Of a stretch of DNA of 64,000 bases, positions 34,158-47,289 are shown piece by piece. Both the position numbers and the translations under genes were made by a program. The notes beneath the pieces are model-generated. The model worked only from the letters and a program-made list of their open reading frames with translations, ran no database searches and was not told the DNA's origin. The DNA is from Panicum virgatum (lineage: Eukaryota > Streptophyta > Magnoliopsida > Poales > Poaceae). The stretch is from assembly GCF_016808335.1 (NCBI RefSeq), contig NC_053143.1, positions 50,499,441 to 50,563,440 of the forward strand, in the 5' to 3' direction. Numbering within the stretch: position 1 is the stretch's first letter; every line of letters begins with the position of its first letter.

Positions 34158-36720
34158 GTACACATGGCATGCATGAACTGCACATGCGGAGCCGGCTCAC
34201 GGAGAAGCACAGCAACATACATGTTGGGGACACGTATCGCGACGTGAGAGAAGGGTGGTGGGTGGGATGCTAAACAAATTCAAGCTTTAGATGGTGTTTT
34301 CTCTTAAGCCATGCATCCGATTATAAATCCGTTTGCATCATGGTATTTCTTAGAATGAAATGAGATCCAATATGTTGTCTAAAATTTTCAATTTTAATAT
34401 TGCAACATTTCAATATACTAATTCAACATTTTTAATATATCATTTCAATATTTATAATATACTGTTTCAACACTTTTAAAAAATGTTGAAGAAGTTTTTC
34501 AGAATGTTGATCCAGCTATAACAATAATATTGAATCTGCTATTACAGGCTAGAAAAAACAAAAAGGAAGTATAAATAAAAAAATCGAAGCATATGCATTT
34601 GAGGTGATGTTGAGCATGACTGACTTAGCCTCCATTCGCTGCTGCAACAAGATGATGTTAGCATGATATTTCTGCTTGCGGGTGCGTGTCCAGTGGGCTA
34701 CTGCTGGGCTGTATTGGGCTTTTGCGATTCAATGAGTTTCTTTCTATCGCACGGAAGGTGCATAGAAGTCCCACCTTTACCACGCTAGCTACTCACGTCA
34801 TTTCTAAAATATAAGGCATTTTGCTTTAAAGTAGTTTAGATAGAAGTTAAAATAGTTCAAATTTGAACAAATTTATAGAGAATAATATTAGCAGTTAGCG
34901 TATCAAATAAGTAAATTATGAAAATATATTTCGTAATGGGCCTAATTATTCTCATTTGACATTTAAAATATTATCACTCTATCCTAAACTTAATTAAATT
35001 TAGAATAATTTGATTTAGGACAAACCACAGTAACTTGCATTTCAGAACTGAGGAATTACATATATATTATACATTGCCAGCCTGCTGTGCGTTCACTGTT
35101 TGATCAGGAGGATGTAACTATTCATCGTATTCTTACCGGAAAATAACTTTCTGTTGTCATGGTACTTTGCCATATTAGTTTCTCAGTCTGTTTTTAGCCT
35201 TTTTATTTTCCTGTTATTTTCCTGAGCTCAGTTGAGTCCTTGCCGCAAATACTGGTTTCTACCGAACCAAAAGCTTTTTTCAGTGCGAATTAAAAGCTTC
35301 ACCTCTAAAACCAAAACTTCCGGTACAAATCAAAAAGTTTCTTCATCTCAAACCTCCGGATGCATCGAGGAAACTCCTTTCGGTGAGCACAGGAGAGGAG
35401 ACACACAAGAACAAAATTTGCAGGCGTTGCAGTTGTCTGTCAGGATCACCCGGGCTGGAAAGAAAAAGAATTCAGGCAGGCCATCCCGTGTCCCTTCCTC
35501 GTCTGAACAGAACAGCGACGCGTCCTCCTGCCGTCCTCCCTCCTTTCTCACCACCATCCTTGGGGAGCCTACCATCATCTCACGGCACCACACGACGATC
35601 CTGAAGAGTGTCTCCAACGCCACCTAGTGTAATTGTTATTATACATAGCAAATTAGTAAGTAATGATACATGCGCATCTGCATGCATGTGTCTCTTTTCT
35701 TTTTCTTTTTTTGAAAAGATCTGCATGAGTCTCTGTGCAAACTCTGCACGCTTGCCTACCTCTGCACATCTAACAAGCAACACAAGTGCAGTACTTTTTT
35801 TTTAGGAAAAAACAATCTGCTTGCAAGACAGTGGACAGTGGTCACTCACTTTCGGGCTCAGTTTCTGAATGGGCGGTAGAATGGTAGGCCAAGTGGCCGA
35901 TTGACAGGATTCCTCCCCCTCCTTAAGCCCCGACACAAACCTGAGCTAACCTTGGGGTAAACAACACTTCTTCTGCTTAATCTGCTTGGCCATGCCCTGG
36001 TGAGTGGCGACCCATTCTGCCAACTGAGGGCACCGAGCAAGGGTCTCATCTTTACCGGTTTGCCGAGCTCCTAGATGGGAATTTATTTCTTCGAACACGC
36101 GGGAGAGCTACGAGGGGTTGTTTGCAGTGCAGGGAAGGACCTTGTCTTGATATCCTCTGAGGAACTTTATCCCTCTCGCAAGTACCTAAAGGAAAATGAT
36201 CCTTGGCCCCACAATGCTGCAAAAAAACATGGTTTGCGTCTACGTCGTTGGAGGAAAAAATTATGACGCGCTTGGCACCACTTTTCTAGATCTTTATGGG
36301 TAACCCCCAACAAAATCACATCGTTGGAGGGGACGAAAAGACTATTGTGCCCTTTGTGCTGTTTTCCAAATCTTCGTGGACATTCCTAGAAAAAAAATAC
36401 ACGGATAGGATGCAATGCAAAAGTAAATATGACTTTTTTTTTGCTGTTCCTCTAGTATCCTACTAACAAACCTCGTATTTGTGCAGCGTAGCAAACAAAA
36501 TCGAACACGACGGTGTCTTAGAAACGAAGCCACTCTTTTGGTGCCGTGCGTCCCCAAGAGACAAATTGCCCATTCTTTATCCGGGGCTGCTTCAGTTCCC
36601 GTTCTTGGCATCTTCTCCCACGAAGGTCCCTGGCAGAGATGGCTGGATTATGATGGGGTCATTACTTAACATCTCGTTCCGGGGCATGCAAATGTGGGCA
36701 CAAAGCAACATGGGGAGCCC

Positions 36721-36892
36721 CATCTCTTTTTTATGGAATTGGCTTCCAGCTTTTCCCCAGTTACAAAACCCCCTGCATGTCCTCTTTCTTCGTCCTGCTC
36801 CTATGTCATCTCTTTTTGTGGAATTGGCTTCCAGCTTTTCCCCAGTTACAAAACCCTCTGCATGTCCTCTTTCTTCGTCCTGCTCCTATGTC
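36721..36892. repeat. 86-bp tandem duplication
   Basis: Two units (36721-36806 and 36807-36892) share GGAATTGGCTTCCAGCTTTT and GTCCTCTTTCTTCGTCCTGC and differ at only a few positions. No gene is associated. Confidence 0.9.
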
Positions 36893-36936
36893 CTCTCCCT
36901 CGAGCTAAAAAATAGTTCTACTACGAAATCCTAATA

Positions 36937-37150
36937 TTTAGAAGTACTAAATGTAGATTACTGGTAAAACTCATTCCATAACCCCTATGCTATTTTACGA
37001 GACGAATCTAATGAGCCTAATTAATCTATAAGTTGATACAGTGATACTACAGTAACCATCCGCTAATCATAGTTTAGCGTACCTTTAGATTCGTCTTGCG
37101 AAATAGACTAGGGGTTCTACAAATAGTTTTGTAGATAAACTTTGTTTAAT
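36937..37150. mobile_element. Degenerate MITE-like repeat
   Basis: It contains GACGAATCTAATGAGCCTAA, then CAGTAACCATCCGCTAAT and, inverted, TTAGATTCGTCTTGCGAAAT. This palindromic arrangement belongs to a very common grass MITE family (family knowledge). Termini are decayed and no target duplication was identified. It lies about 100 bp upstream of the candidate ELF4-like TATA box. Confidence 0.55.
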
Positions 37151-37248
37151 ATTTCTAAGATTCTTTAGAGCTATGCTTCGCTGATTATCTCAAAGTTTTA
37201 GAGAGAGAATGTTTGTTTTTGTGTGCCAGTAGTCTGCTAGAGAGAGAA

Positions 37249-37256
37249 TATAAAAG
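37249..37256 (+). promoter_or_regulatory. Candidate TATA box of the ELF4-like gene
   Basis: TATAAAAG preceded by GAGAGA sequence. With the predicted 5'-UTR intron it gives a leader of plausible size. A weaker TATTTAAG near 37583 is an alternative core promoter closer to the intron. Confidence 0.4.
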
Positions 37257-37697
37257 GGATCGGCATGGGGAGCTGGCCGGCCTGTGGCCACTGGCCATGA
37301 TTTCACCTCAGCATCACACAGGTCAGGCTCAGTCAGGGTCACTGGGTCCTCAGATCAGGGCCCCTCTCCATCTCTTCTCTCACATACAAGTCCCCATGCT
37401 CCTCTCCTCTCTCCCTAGACTCTGCCCCTGAACACTTCCCGATAGATTCCATCCCCTCTCTATCATCCTCGGCATCCGCCCCGCTTTGCCCTTGTTAATT
37501 GCAAAGGTTTCTGCAGGGATAACATTTGTGGGGTGAGTCCTATAGAATCCCGCCTCCTTTGCTTTTCTCCCCACCACCTCCTATTTAAGTTCTTCCATTG
37601 CTTTCTTGTCAGCATCAGGGACTAGTTTGCAGTTGCTCATCACACCAGTAGGAGGCTTTGTGTTCTTCTTCAGAGGAGGGGTTGGGAACTGAAATAG

Positions 37698-38004
37698 GTG
37701 AATCCTTGTGAAAGTTCGTCTCTTTCTTTTTGTTTCGTCCCAAAGTTCAGTTGCTGAATTTTACCTTCACGGTGTTTTGTATATTGGATTTTTTTTACCT
37801 ATGGTTGATTATTGTACATTTGTACTGTATGTACCCGTTGAATCTTTCACACTACATGTTTCTTGATGGGCCTTTATTATTTGTTTCTAGTACAAACCAA
37901 TCCCACCATAAATGCAAAGCCTAAATTTTGGTTCTCAAGTTCAAATCTTTCCTGACCCCAGCTGAATCAATGGGTCTGATTTGATCTGTCTGCGTTCAAT
38001 TCAG
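37698..38004 (+). other. Probable 5'-UTR intron of the ELF4-like gene
   Basis: Donor AATAG/GTGAAT at 37698 and acceptor TTCAG/GCAT at 38004 bound a T-rich stretch just upstream of the coding exon. It is predicted from consensus only. Confidence 0.45.
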
Positions 38005-38086
38005 GCATATATCTTGCCTGCTGCTGTTGCCGTGGTGTCAGTGTGAGAGGTCAGAGCAAGCAAGAAGAGGAGAGGCTGGGGCTGAC

Positions 38087-38446
38087 ATGGAAGGGGACAG
38101 CTTCTCCGGCATGGCGAACGGCGGCGGCGGCGGCGGTCAGGCGGACGGGAAGCTGATCCAGACGTTCCACAAGAGCTTCGTGCAGGTGCAGAGCCTGCTG
38201 GACCAGAACCGGCTGCTCATCAGCGAGATCAACCAGAACCACGAGTCCCGGGTGCCCGGCAACCTCACCCGCAACGTCGGCCTCATCCGGGAGCTCAACA
38301 ACAACATCCGCCGCGTCGTCGGCCTCTACGCCGACCTCTCCGCCTCCTTCGCCCGCAACATGGACGCCTCCTCCGACGGCGACTCCTCCGGCACGCTCCG
38401 CTCCTCCGACGGCCGCGCCGGCCAGAAGCGCGTCCGCCCCGGCTAG
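38087..38446 (+). CDS. EARLY FLOWERING 4-like protein (DUF1313)
   Basis: A single-exon 119-aa protein. Residues about 21-85 form the ELF4 helical domain: QTFHKSFVQVQSLLDQNRLL, INQNHES, then NVGLIRELNNNIRRVVGLYA and DLSASF. A Gly-rich N terminus and a Ser/Asp-rich C terminus ending KRVRPG flank it. The start is the ATG after GGGGCTGAC; an in-frame upstream ATG at 38027 would add 20 unrelated residues. ELF4 joins ELF3 and LUX in the evening complex of the plant circadian clock and acts in the nucleus; grass ELF4-like proteins are similar small proteins. The gene is GC-rich in its coding exon, as usual in grasses, and appears intact. Confidence 0.93.
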   Translation: MEGDSFSGMANGGGGGGQADGKLIQTFHKSFVQVQSLLDQNRLLISEINQNHESRVPGNLTRNVGLIRELNNNIRRVVGLYADLSASFARNMDASSDGDSSGTLRSSDGRAGQKRVRPG

Positions 38447-40383
38447 CGGCTCTCTTGGTCTTGCCGGCATTCCCCCATTGCGAATAGTGAGGTGTTGCCA
38501 CTACTAGGCCTAGGCTTAGCCTTTTTCTTGCAGCTCTCTTCTTGTTCATTAATCCTCCTTGTCTTTGCTGCAAATGCTTTAGCTGCATCAGTGATTAGTG
38601 TATGATTAGTGAGAAACAGAAAGCTGTCATGTGGTAGTTGCTATGATGATGATGATGAGACGAAATGCTCATCTGTTGGCATCCTTGCTGTTACAGTTAG
38701 CATCTGAAAATTATTTCCATGGCGGTTTTTCGAGTGTACTAGGACTTGGGGGAGCATGTCCATTGCAGCTCTCTGTCACTGTAGATGGGTCAGGTCAGGT
38801 AGGCAGTTCATGTTTAACAGGACATACAGATCTTGAGGCATGCATCTCAGCTACCATCTGACATTGCCGTCATCCTTTCCGTTCATCTTTACCTGAGTTC
38901 TGAATCTGATGAGTGCGACGCTTTGGTGATCTCACAGCTCTGGATCTGATGATTCAGTGCGAAATGGTGGCTCATGTACTGGCAATGCAAAGTGCAGAGC
39001 TTTACAGCTTTACAAATCTGCTCATGCTCACTCACCCCTGCCATGTCTTTCTATCTTGCCCTGATGAGTTATCATGAAAAAGCTCAAGGTGGCCAAAGCC
39101 CCAAGCTACTTGTGCGCTGAAATTCCCAGCTTTTCTTTCATGTTCCTAATACTCACTCGAACTGGTGGTGTGATTTTTAGATAAGGCTCTCCTTTTCTGA
39201 ATGCCAAAAGGGTGAACAAAAAGCAGGGGTTGTCTAGTGCAGTGGGCATCTATCTGCGAGATGCTGGACAGCATCAGCTAGAGGAGGAGAGGAAAAGCTT
39301 CAATAATTTAATGGCTGCCAATCATGCTGTGAAACACCATGGCATGGTCAGAATCTTACTCCTATTCGAAAGAGTGGTGTGTATGTGTCTGAAATCTGGC
39401 CCTTTTCCTGATCTGAGTGTGTGAAACTTTTGACCACTGATTTGGCCTGCTGGACAGTGCAATTGGTCCCCTTTCTTTGCCAAGGACCTACAGTGGTACT
39501 ACTGTTTCAACCATTTAAAGAAACATGACATGTAGGCAGATTCTCTGTGAAATTAGTAGTTCATAACACGAGACATAATTTGAAATCTTAAATTCTGCAT
39601 CTGTAAATTGCGTTTTCATGTTGTATGTTTCAAACTTGAGTTTTTTTTTTTAAACATGAATACCTATTTGGCTAGCTAGTTCCAAAGATACAGTTATCTT
39701 GAGATGAGGTATGTTGAGGTGGCTCTTCCAAACACAAAGACATAATGCAAGTGTTATGATTTTTTTTCTTCCAATAAATTTATACTCTGATCATTCCTAT
39801 GTTGCTTTGATCCTAATGCTCCTAAGTACTGATACTCACTGTTTCCATTAAATTTATCTGGACATCTCAAGGACTACTTCTGTATAATATAATAGCAAAG
39901 ATGTAGAGCAAAAGCACCAGAGAATATTACCAGAACCATCCTAGCAGTGTCCCCCTAGCAGGCAGGACAAGCTGGGAAGGCCCACAGCACAGGAGAGGCT
40001 GTTCCTTATGATCTGATGACAGCTCTCTCTCTCTCTCTCTCTCGATCGATCGATCGATCGCATATCCCCTCTCGGTCTCTCTCCAGAACTTGAGAGGATC
40101 TTCTGTATTCTTTCTGCATGAAACAGCTAGATAAACGCAGGAAAATGACATGATCACTAGTCGGTACGTACTCAGACACTGCACTTGGTCGGACCCACAG
40201 CTGAGCTACACCCTGTAACACAAAAATACAGCAGTTTTGGGATCACAGCTCGGGGAATGGCCAAATTTGGGGGTCCCAACACTTCCACGTGGATAGCTAG
40301 ACTTGGTTGGTTAAAAATATCCTTGCTTGCTTAATTCTTAAGAAACATACAAGCTTGGTACCACATGGGCCATGGTGCAGCTA
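38447..40383. other. ELF4-like 3' UTR and intergenic sequence
   Basis: The first part is probably the 3' UTR. No further gene was recognised. A simple repeat lies at 40024-40060. Confidence 0.5.
40024..40060. repeat. Compound microsatellite (CT)n(CGAT)n
   Basis: About ten CT units followed directly by about four CGAT units. No gene is associated. Confidence 0.95.
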
Positions 40384-41147
40384 TCTAACTGAAGGCTTTT
40401 TAAACCTCCACGTGAAGCCACCCAGAATTTTAAGTTGACACTTTAAAAAATTAGAAAAAATCTAGAAATTCTAAAAAAATAAAAAATATCCGGCCATCAA
40501 TCCGACAACTATAATCATAATGGTCATTGGATCTGTTATCTTTCCTAATAAATTATCCACCTCTGTCGTTATATAAAGTAACCCCCTAAATATATATCTA
40601 AATTACCCATCTCTACCATTATAAAAAAATCTAAAGTAACACCCTAATCTTCGTGTAAATTACCCACCTATGCTATTATAAAAAATAATGCAAATAACCC
40701 CCTAAATTTGCATACAAATTATCCAATTATATCATTATTAAAGTTGAAGTAACCCCTAAATCTGAATCAAAATTATATAATTATAACAAAATATTAAAGT
40801 GTACCAATATAAAATTCTAAATTAAATCTATTATTATTAATATATTATGTTAATATTTATATAAAATACTATGATATGTGTCACTATGTATTCATGTATG
40901 ATGCAGGAGATAAGAATAATAATTTATAAACAAATGATTCAATTAAATATATATATCAAACACGGAGGTGAGATGCAAAATGAAATATATTGCAACTCGA
41001 TAATGATAAATATGTATTTTAGAGTATGTGTTAGAATATTTATAGATAAAAGAGGGTATGAGATAGGTAATTATAATTATTAGCTATTAGTCTTATTTTT
41101 ATATTAATTCTAATTAGCCCGTGCGAGAGCACGAGTTGATAGGCTAG
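40384..41147 (+). mobile_element. Candidate non-autonomous Helitron with internal 60-bp subrepeats
   Basis: The right end has a hairpin (CGTGC-GAGA-GCACG, 41120-41133) followed ten bases later by CTAG (41144-41147), as in a Helitron 3' end. The proposed 5' TC at 40384 after an A is tentative. The interior contains degenerate units of the type CCACCTATGCTATTATAAAA ... AGTAACCCCTAAAT. The base after CTAG is C rather than the expected T. No Rep/helicase is encoded. Confidence 0.4.
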
Positions 41148-41148
41148 C

Positions 41149-41328
41149 AGTCACCGAAGTTTCCGGAACGATGGATTGAGGAACGAGAAATAGGAAATGT
41201 GGAGCGGAGAACGGCACTTGGGATGTATTTTTACACTACAGTAATGAAAATGTTCCCGTGTTCCCATCCCGGAACAGCGTATTTTTGAACGTGGAATGCA
41301 AGGGCATTCGCGTTTCCTGGTGACTATG
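41149..41328. mobile_element. Small GGAACG-rich element, copy 2 (inverted)
   Basis: Reverse-complement relative of 26357-26532. It starts AGTCACCGAAGTTTCCGGAACG and ends CCTGGTGACTATG. The near-palindromic ends (AGTCACC / GGTGACT) suggest short terminal inverted repeats. It directly abuts the Helitron-like 3' end at 41147. No convincing target duplication was found. Confidence 0.5.
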
Positions 41329-43124
41329 GGTGCAGCTTCTAGGCAGTCAAATATTAAGTTTATTTGAGAAGTCCTCGATCTTGTACGAAATAATAATAAT
41401 GATTTCAGTTCAGTAATGATATCAAATTGTGATCAGTGATGTAGCAATTATCTTTTTATTTGACAGCAATAGTCCTAGGGAGGTCCCTAATTCGAAGGCA
41501 AAACATGTGGCCTTGACAGATAACAGAAATAGTGTGGTCAGATTCAGTGCAACGGTGTATTCATTGATATGTTTAACAATTTAAACGGTTAGTTACCAAT
41601 GATTTTCACCAATAACTATAAATTAAGTCTGCACCCAGCCTACACGTTTTCTTTGACATCACCACCTGTACTTTGAAGTTTGCAAACATGTTGCATAATT
41701 GGTAAAAAAGAAATCAGCTGAAAATATTTTTTTTCTTGAATACAAAGAGAATATTCAAGTGACAGTTTAGGACCCAATCTTTGATAGAATCCAACATAGG
41801 TTCAACCCTCAAGACATATTCTTTATTCACTTTAAGAGTTTGCTTCGCAGTTGGCCGTGCCCAAGTGTCTGTAATGATTGTCAGGTACCCAGGGGAGCAA
41901 CTTGCACATAAGTTGCAATGTGATGATTGTCTCCGTTGCCTTCTGCTAAGGTTTCAGATAGCTCAGCAGAACTGGTCATTTTTCTTTTATCCAGCGTTTT
42001 CTCAGAGAGTGTGTATAATAAACCAAAGCAGAAAGTTTCACCTCCTCTGTTAAAAAAAGTTCCAGTTCCTTTTTCACAGATGTGAACTTTGTCTGAACGA
42101 ATGAAATCTCTCAGACAGGTATTTGAATCCACAGAGGAAACAAAATTCATTGCAATCCTTAAAACTTACTGCAACAAAAATAGAGCAGTCTTATAATACA
42201 TGTGGATAACATATGTTTCTATATGCACAGATAACAAAGCCACCACTGTGGAGGATTAGGTTCCAGCAGATCAGATCTGATACTCCATCAGCTGATTGAC
42301 TCCACTAAACTGAAATCTGATACACCACCAGCAAATATGTTATACCCTGTAGTAGGTATATGGAGCTGTTGGGTTTGGCAAAAAAAAAAACTGTGATAGG
42401 ACCACCTCGCATTGGGGCAAAGTGTTTAGTGTTTGGCAGGACCACTGATTAGTGCAATGATAGGTATGTTAATCAGGCTTATCTTGTACCATTGAGGCTT
42501 TAACTTATGTACTTTTTGTGCATTGGAAGTATCCATTTTCATCCACAAATCTAGTGAAAGGACCCTCCTTTTCCTTTTCCTTAAAAGTATACCCCAAGGA
42601 TGCTTGTCCCTGGCTACTCTCTAGGGCGCATGAATGGACTCCACAGTTTTGTATTGTTCGATTTCTTGTGAAGATAACCGATGCGAATAGATTTAAGGAT
42701 GATAATGTAAAATAGTTTGAAACAATGGTCCTAATTGGACTTAAAATATATCAAGTTGATAATGTAAAATAATTTGAGCTGACCTTGTCTGTGGTTAACC
42801 ATTCTGGCACAGTTGTGCACCTTTTTCTTTTGAATTACCTGATAGTATTCTATTGGAGTCCACATATACATCTTGCTCCATATATCTGTTATTTTTTTAA
42901 TAAATCAGGCAATGATTTATTATATCACTGTGGAACATTTTTCCTTATTTATTCACAGTTTTAATTCTATTTCAGGTGATGCTAGGCTTTTCCACCACTC
43001 ACCAACTTATCCTTTTATATATTTCCTCCATTTGCATACCCAATCACACAAGCTGACATCGATGTAAGATTGTTGCATGAATTACCTAGGACATCTTTAT
43101 TCCTATCTTAATAATACTAATTGG
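41329..43124. other. Intergenic, nothing recognised
   Basis: Unique-looking AT-rich sequence with short frames (for example 41881-42150 on the minus strand) that I do not recognise. Confidence 0.5.
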
Positions 43125-43535
43125 TGCCCCCATTAATCTGCATATAAAAAAGATAAAATGCTAGAATCTTTGTAAAAAAATTAGAAACATCATGCCATCA
43201 ATTTGCTAGACTCTAATACTCATTAATAATAAATAGACATTGAATCTATTATATGTTCTTAAAAACAATTATCCCCTCTATCATTATGAAAGTATTGAAA
43301 GCAACCCTTAAATCTACATATAACTCACCTTTGCTATTACAAAAAAAAAATCATTTAAAGTAACACCTTAAATCTTCATATAAATTACCCACCAATGGCA
43401 TTTTGAAACTAAACTAATATAATCCTCTAAATTTGCATCTAAATTACCTACTTCTATCATTATAAAAAATAACCTAAAGTTACCTCTAAATCTATGCCCA
43501 AGTTACCTACAAATGTCATTATAATACTGACTAGG
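43125..43535. repeat. Relative of the 40.4-41.1 kb repeat
   Basis: It contains the same style of units (CTATCATTATAAAAAATAAC, AAAGTAACACC, AAATCTTCATATAAATTACC) as 40480-40780. It lacks a clear hairpin or CTAG end and is probably a decayed copy of the same family. Confidence 0.5.
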
Positions 43536-45063
43536 TTGTTGGGTAGTCAATTTTCGAGAAACTAATACTTACAATCTTAGGACCACTGATGGGACAGTGG
43601 ACATTCATAATGCAACAGCAACAACTAATAGACACAGGAAGAGGTTGAGAATCTGGATTTCTCACTGCGTGGAACTCGGCCTTAGCCAGAACACAAGCTT
43701 GGTTATTCTCCTCCCATTTTTAAAAGGACTCACCAAATGGGGCTACCAGAAGTTGCTGCTGCTGCCGTCCAAACCTGGCTAAAAAAATGCCAAAACCTCT
43801 GCCGATTTGCGGTTTGTTTAAGCTGTCGGAACTGCAGCATCTGTACGCATTGGAGCATCACATCCAGAGATGCTCTGCTAATTTTTGCTCTTTTGCTTAA
43901 CCAATCAGGTCGAGCATCGATTTAGCAGGCATAATCACCAGAGTATTGCATAAAGTTTACGATTACATAAAGCGTGGAACAAATGATTGAGATTGTGAGA
44001 GCTCAAAACGATATTGTTGTTTCTTCAGAAGATGTTTTCCCGAAAGAGCTTGGAACACTAGATTCTTTGATAGGTCTACACTCTACAGGAGAATTCTACA
44101 TTGTAGAACAAATGTCAAACAAGGGTTCAGGGCAGCAAAGAGAAGACAACGAGACGGACGGTTGATTTTCCAATGCCTTTGTACACAATACTGTAGGACA
44201 TTTTTTCCTCTACACTGCTCTACATATTGCTGGTACTTCTCAGGATTCACAAAGCACACATGAACAGTACTATAGAAACCATGAGCTCTTTTACGGTGGT
44301 TGTGGATGCTTTTTAATGCCTATAGGTGCTTACCCAAATTATTAGTTTTAATTAAATTTATTTGATGAAGGGTATTGTGGTAAAGCTCCACTGTCCCACC
44401 ACGCAGTCACCCTGCTCTCCTCCCCATCTCTGTCCTGCGCCGGTGGATGCGGGGCGTTCAAGGTGCACGCGAAGGTACGCCTCCCTCGGACGAGATTGAC
44501 GATCGCTAGCACCTCGTCGGCTCATCGAGATCGATGGCGAGCACCCCCCCCAGTCCGGCAGGTGCACAGCGAGCCCCTCGAGAACCTGCGGAACGCCAAG
44601 AAGCACGAATCCATCAGCATCGACGTATCGTAGAGGTGAAGCGCGCCGCCGTCGCAGGCGCTAATGAGGTTCTATGGACGTATGGAACGAGAGGCTTCGG
44701 GAGCAAGCCGAGCATGAATATGGCGGTGGAGGAGATGAGGAGCAAGCCGACACGGCGACGGGCGGCAGAGTCATCGAGCAACAGCCAGCAGGCCGAGCGC
44801 AGAGCTGCAGACACGGCAGCGGAGTCGTCGAGTAGCAGACCGAGCGCGGAGCTGCGGACATGGCGGCGGAGTTGTCAAGCAGTGAGCCGAGGACACCGCT
44901 GAGATTATTGAGGGAGTCCCACAAAGTCATATGCGCCGCCGGAGGCCGCAAGCTGCGATGCAGCAGAAGCAGCATACAGGAGTTGCGGCGATGAACCGAT
45001 GACGCCGACGAGTGCGCGAGTTCTTTCTTTTTCTATCGGTAGTCAACGCTCAGTTAACGTGAA
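43536..45063. other. Intergenic with a GC-rich repeated tract
   Basis: 44400-45000 is GC-rich and includes about three degenerate tandem units of 47-58 bp (44760-44890; GCGGAGTCGTCGAGTAGCAG, GCGCGGAGCTGCGGACAT). It has open frames on both strands, none recognisable. It may be a captured, amplified gene fragment. Confidence 0.45.
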
Positions 45064-47289
45064 CTAGCAAGGTGGCCCGCGCTAATAGCGCGGGTAGCTA
45101 GTTTTTTATTTAATTCTTTAAAAATATTTACATTGACAGAAGAGATGTATTTTGTAATTTATTTACCTCTCATTTGCTCTTGTTGAATATTATACTACTT
45201 GCAGCTTTCTATGCATAAGAGTTCATATCAATCATTACTTTTTATGTTGCTTTATTCTATATTATAGTTGCATATTTTAGTGCTTAAACCTGCAAAATCT
45301 AAATTTGAGGATTAAATTCAATTTTGGATCACCTTGAATACAGAGCAAATTTTACATAATTGTATTCATATAAAGTTTTTTATAATTATGAAATATATTT
45401 ATATGTATTTGATAGTTATGTTTGCCAACAATCTGTAACTTAGATGTTGGAGTTCGATTTGTATCTTGCAATATTTTGATTAATATTTAGCAAAAATATA
45501 TCTAGTGTAGTTGTTAGAGCACTTAAATAGCATCTAGCAGATCTAGACCTAACTCATCATCGGAGCGAAATAAAAATGATCATAGATTAGACAAAAAAAG
45601 TTATGTTAAAAAATAAGTTGAGGCCTCCTGCTGGCTTTGGTAAATAAATGTTATGCAAAACTTATATATATGCGTGCTATGTTAATGCATATATGTTTTA
45701 AATTTTTTATTTAACCGAACCTATTATTATTTTTCCCACTCTGCATAATTTATTTATTTTTAGCCTATATGACTGCATATATTGGTCTACTTTAGAGTTT
45801 TGTCATCTCGGTGATAGATAGTTCCATATATATCTTTGTTGTTGTTTCTAACTCTTTTCTTTATTTTTCATTTTCTCTAGCAATTTTTATTGATTTCTCT
45901 GTCTTCTATTTTGTTCCTCGGTATATTTGAAATCGATTAGTGTGTATCGCATCTGATGCATCTAATGGAGAAGTTTCCTGTTTAGTATTGTGCCTCAGGG
46001 TTTTCTTTTCTGAGCGAAGAGGAGCATCGACAACGTACATTTGTTTGAATCATTTGATTTTGTATTGTAGGCAATCGACTTTGAGATAGATTAGCAGGGC
46101 TTCAGCCCTGTATCTGTGGCTAAAATAATTTCAGTTGTGGCTTCTTTGATGGAGCAGCTTTTTTATGGATATAGAGCTGTTTTGAAAACCGTTTGGTAGA
46201 ACCGCTTCTTCTATTTTTTCATGAATATATGAAAGATGTCAAATGTCCAACGGGACATGACTATAATTTAATATTTTTCTCATTCTAATGATATTATTTA
46301 TAGACTAAACCAATAAATTCACTTTTGTCCTTTTCTTTTGCCCTCATTTTCTCATTTTTCCTGCCTTCTTTTTCTATTATCCTTTTTCTACTTTCCTTAC
46401 CCGTTCAATCTTGGTGCTTCTTTATCTTTTTCTCTTCTCTTTCTTTATACTTCTTTAGAGGTATCGATCACATTTGTGTTCTATGCCTAGTGTGTACTTA
46501 TAGAAGATTAGATGGGGATAATAATGTTAATAATTATCTATGCTATTTGATTCCTCACATGACTAACTCCCTGATTTTTCCCATGCATCTATTTAGATTG
46601 AGCTAATAATAGTCACATTTATTTGTAGGGTTCGGTGCTTTACCCTTTATCCCAGTGATTATTACTTGTATGGAACTATTATATGCCCATAGAATCATAA
46701 TTCTTTGTTGACCACCATCAGATTAGTTTGTATAACTAAAGTTGTTCAAGAATATGCAATATTTATGATGATAATTCTTGTTTGGAGAAAGTATTGGTTC
46801 TTTAGCGGATATTTCTCACATTAATTCGTCTGCGTATTCATTGGCCCACACTTACAATCATAAGGTGCCAATGGTCTTGCAATAGATTGCAATATGTGAA
46901 ACTCTGCGCATCATCATTATTTTTTCGTCCCTATCTTGACGTTTGGTTGCTCCAGAAGAAATGGATTGATTGAGTTCGGCAATGATTTTGAGTAGAATCC
47001 AGTGTGCTTCATGCAGCTGCATGTACTGCATGACGTTCTTGGGACTCAAAAAGTTGTGATTCGGAATCTCGGACAAAGACTATGGTCGTGTCGTAGTGCA
47101 GGGCGTTCCAAAGATTTTTCAAAGCAATTATCCCTTTCAATAGTACCAATACAATACAACTATGGTCGTGTTGTCACGCTTATGCTGCTGCCATTTTTTT
47201 GCATCTTTAAGGAAGGTTAATGCGAGACATAGATGGTAACATGAGTTTTTATGTCATGCGGACCCTGTATCTCATCGCGTTTCTTTACT

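Larger units (their letters stand above)
33775..36936. other. Intergenic region right of the Copia element
   Basis: The first few hundred bases are the original upstream flank of the LHC-like gene, now displaced by 4.85 kb. Repeated ATTTCAATATAY motifs occur at 34370-34500. A diverged Stowaway-like sequence may lie near 34800-35030, but its ends are not clear. The open frame at 35232-35627 has no recognisable similarity. Two short tandem duplications are listed separately. Confidence 0.5.

Noticed and set aside
34800..35030. Second Stowaway MITE
   Set aside because: Interior resembles Stowaway (AAAATATAAGGCATTTTG) but I could not find matching ends or a TA duplication.
35232..35627. 131-codon frame as a gene
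   Set aside because: No recognisable domain, an antisense frame of similar length, and repeat-rich surroundings.
38051..38470. 139-codon frame antisense to the ELF4-like gene
   Set aside because: Shadow of a GC-rich coding exon; the plus-strand frame matches the ELF4 family.
44534..44902. 122-codon plus-strand frame as a gene
   Set aside because: It consists largely of the degenerate tandem repeat and has a minus-strand counterpart of similar length.
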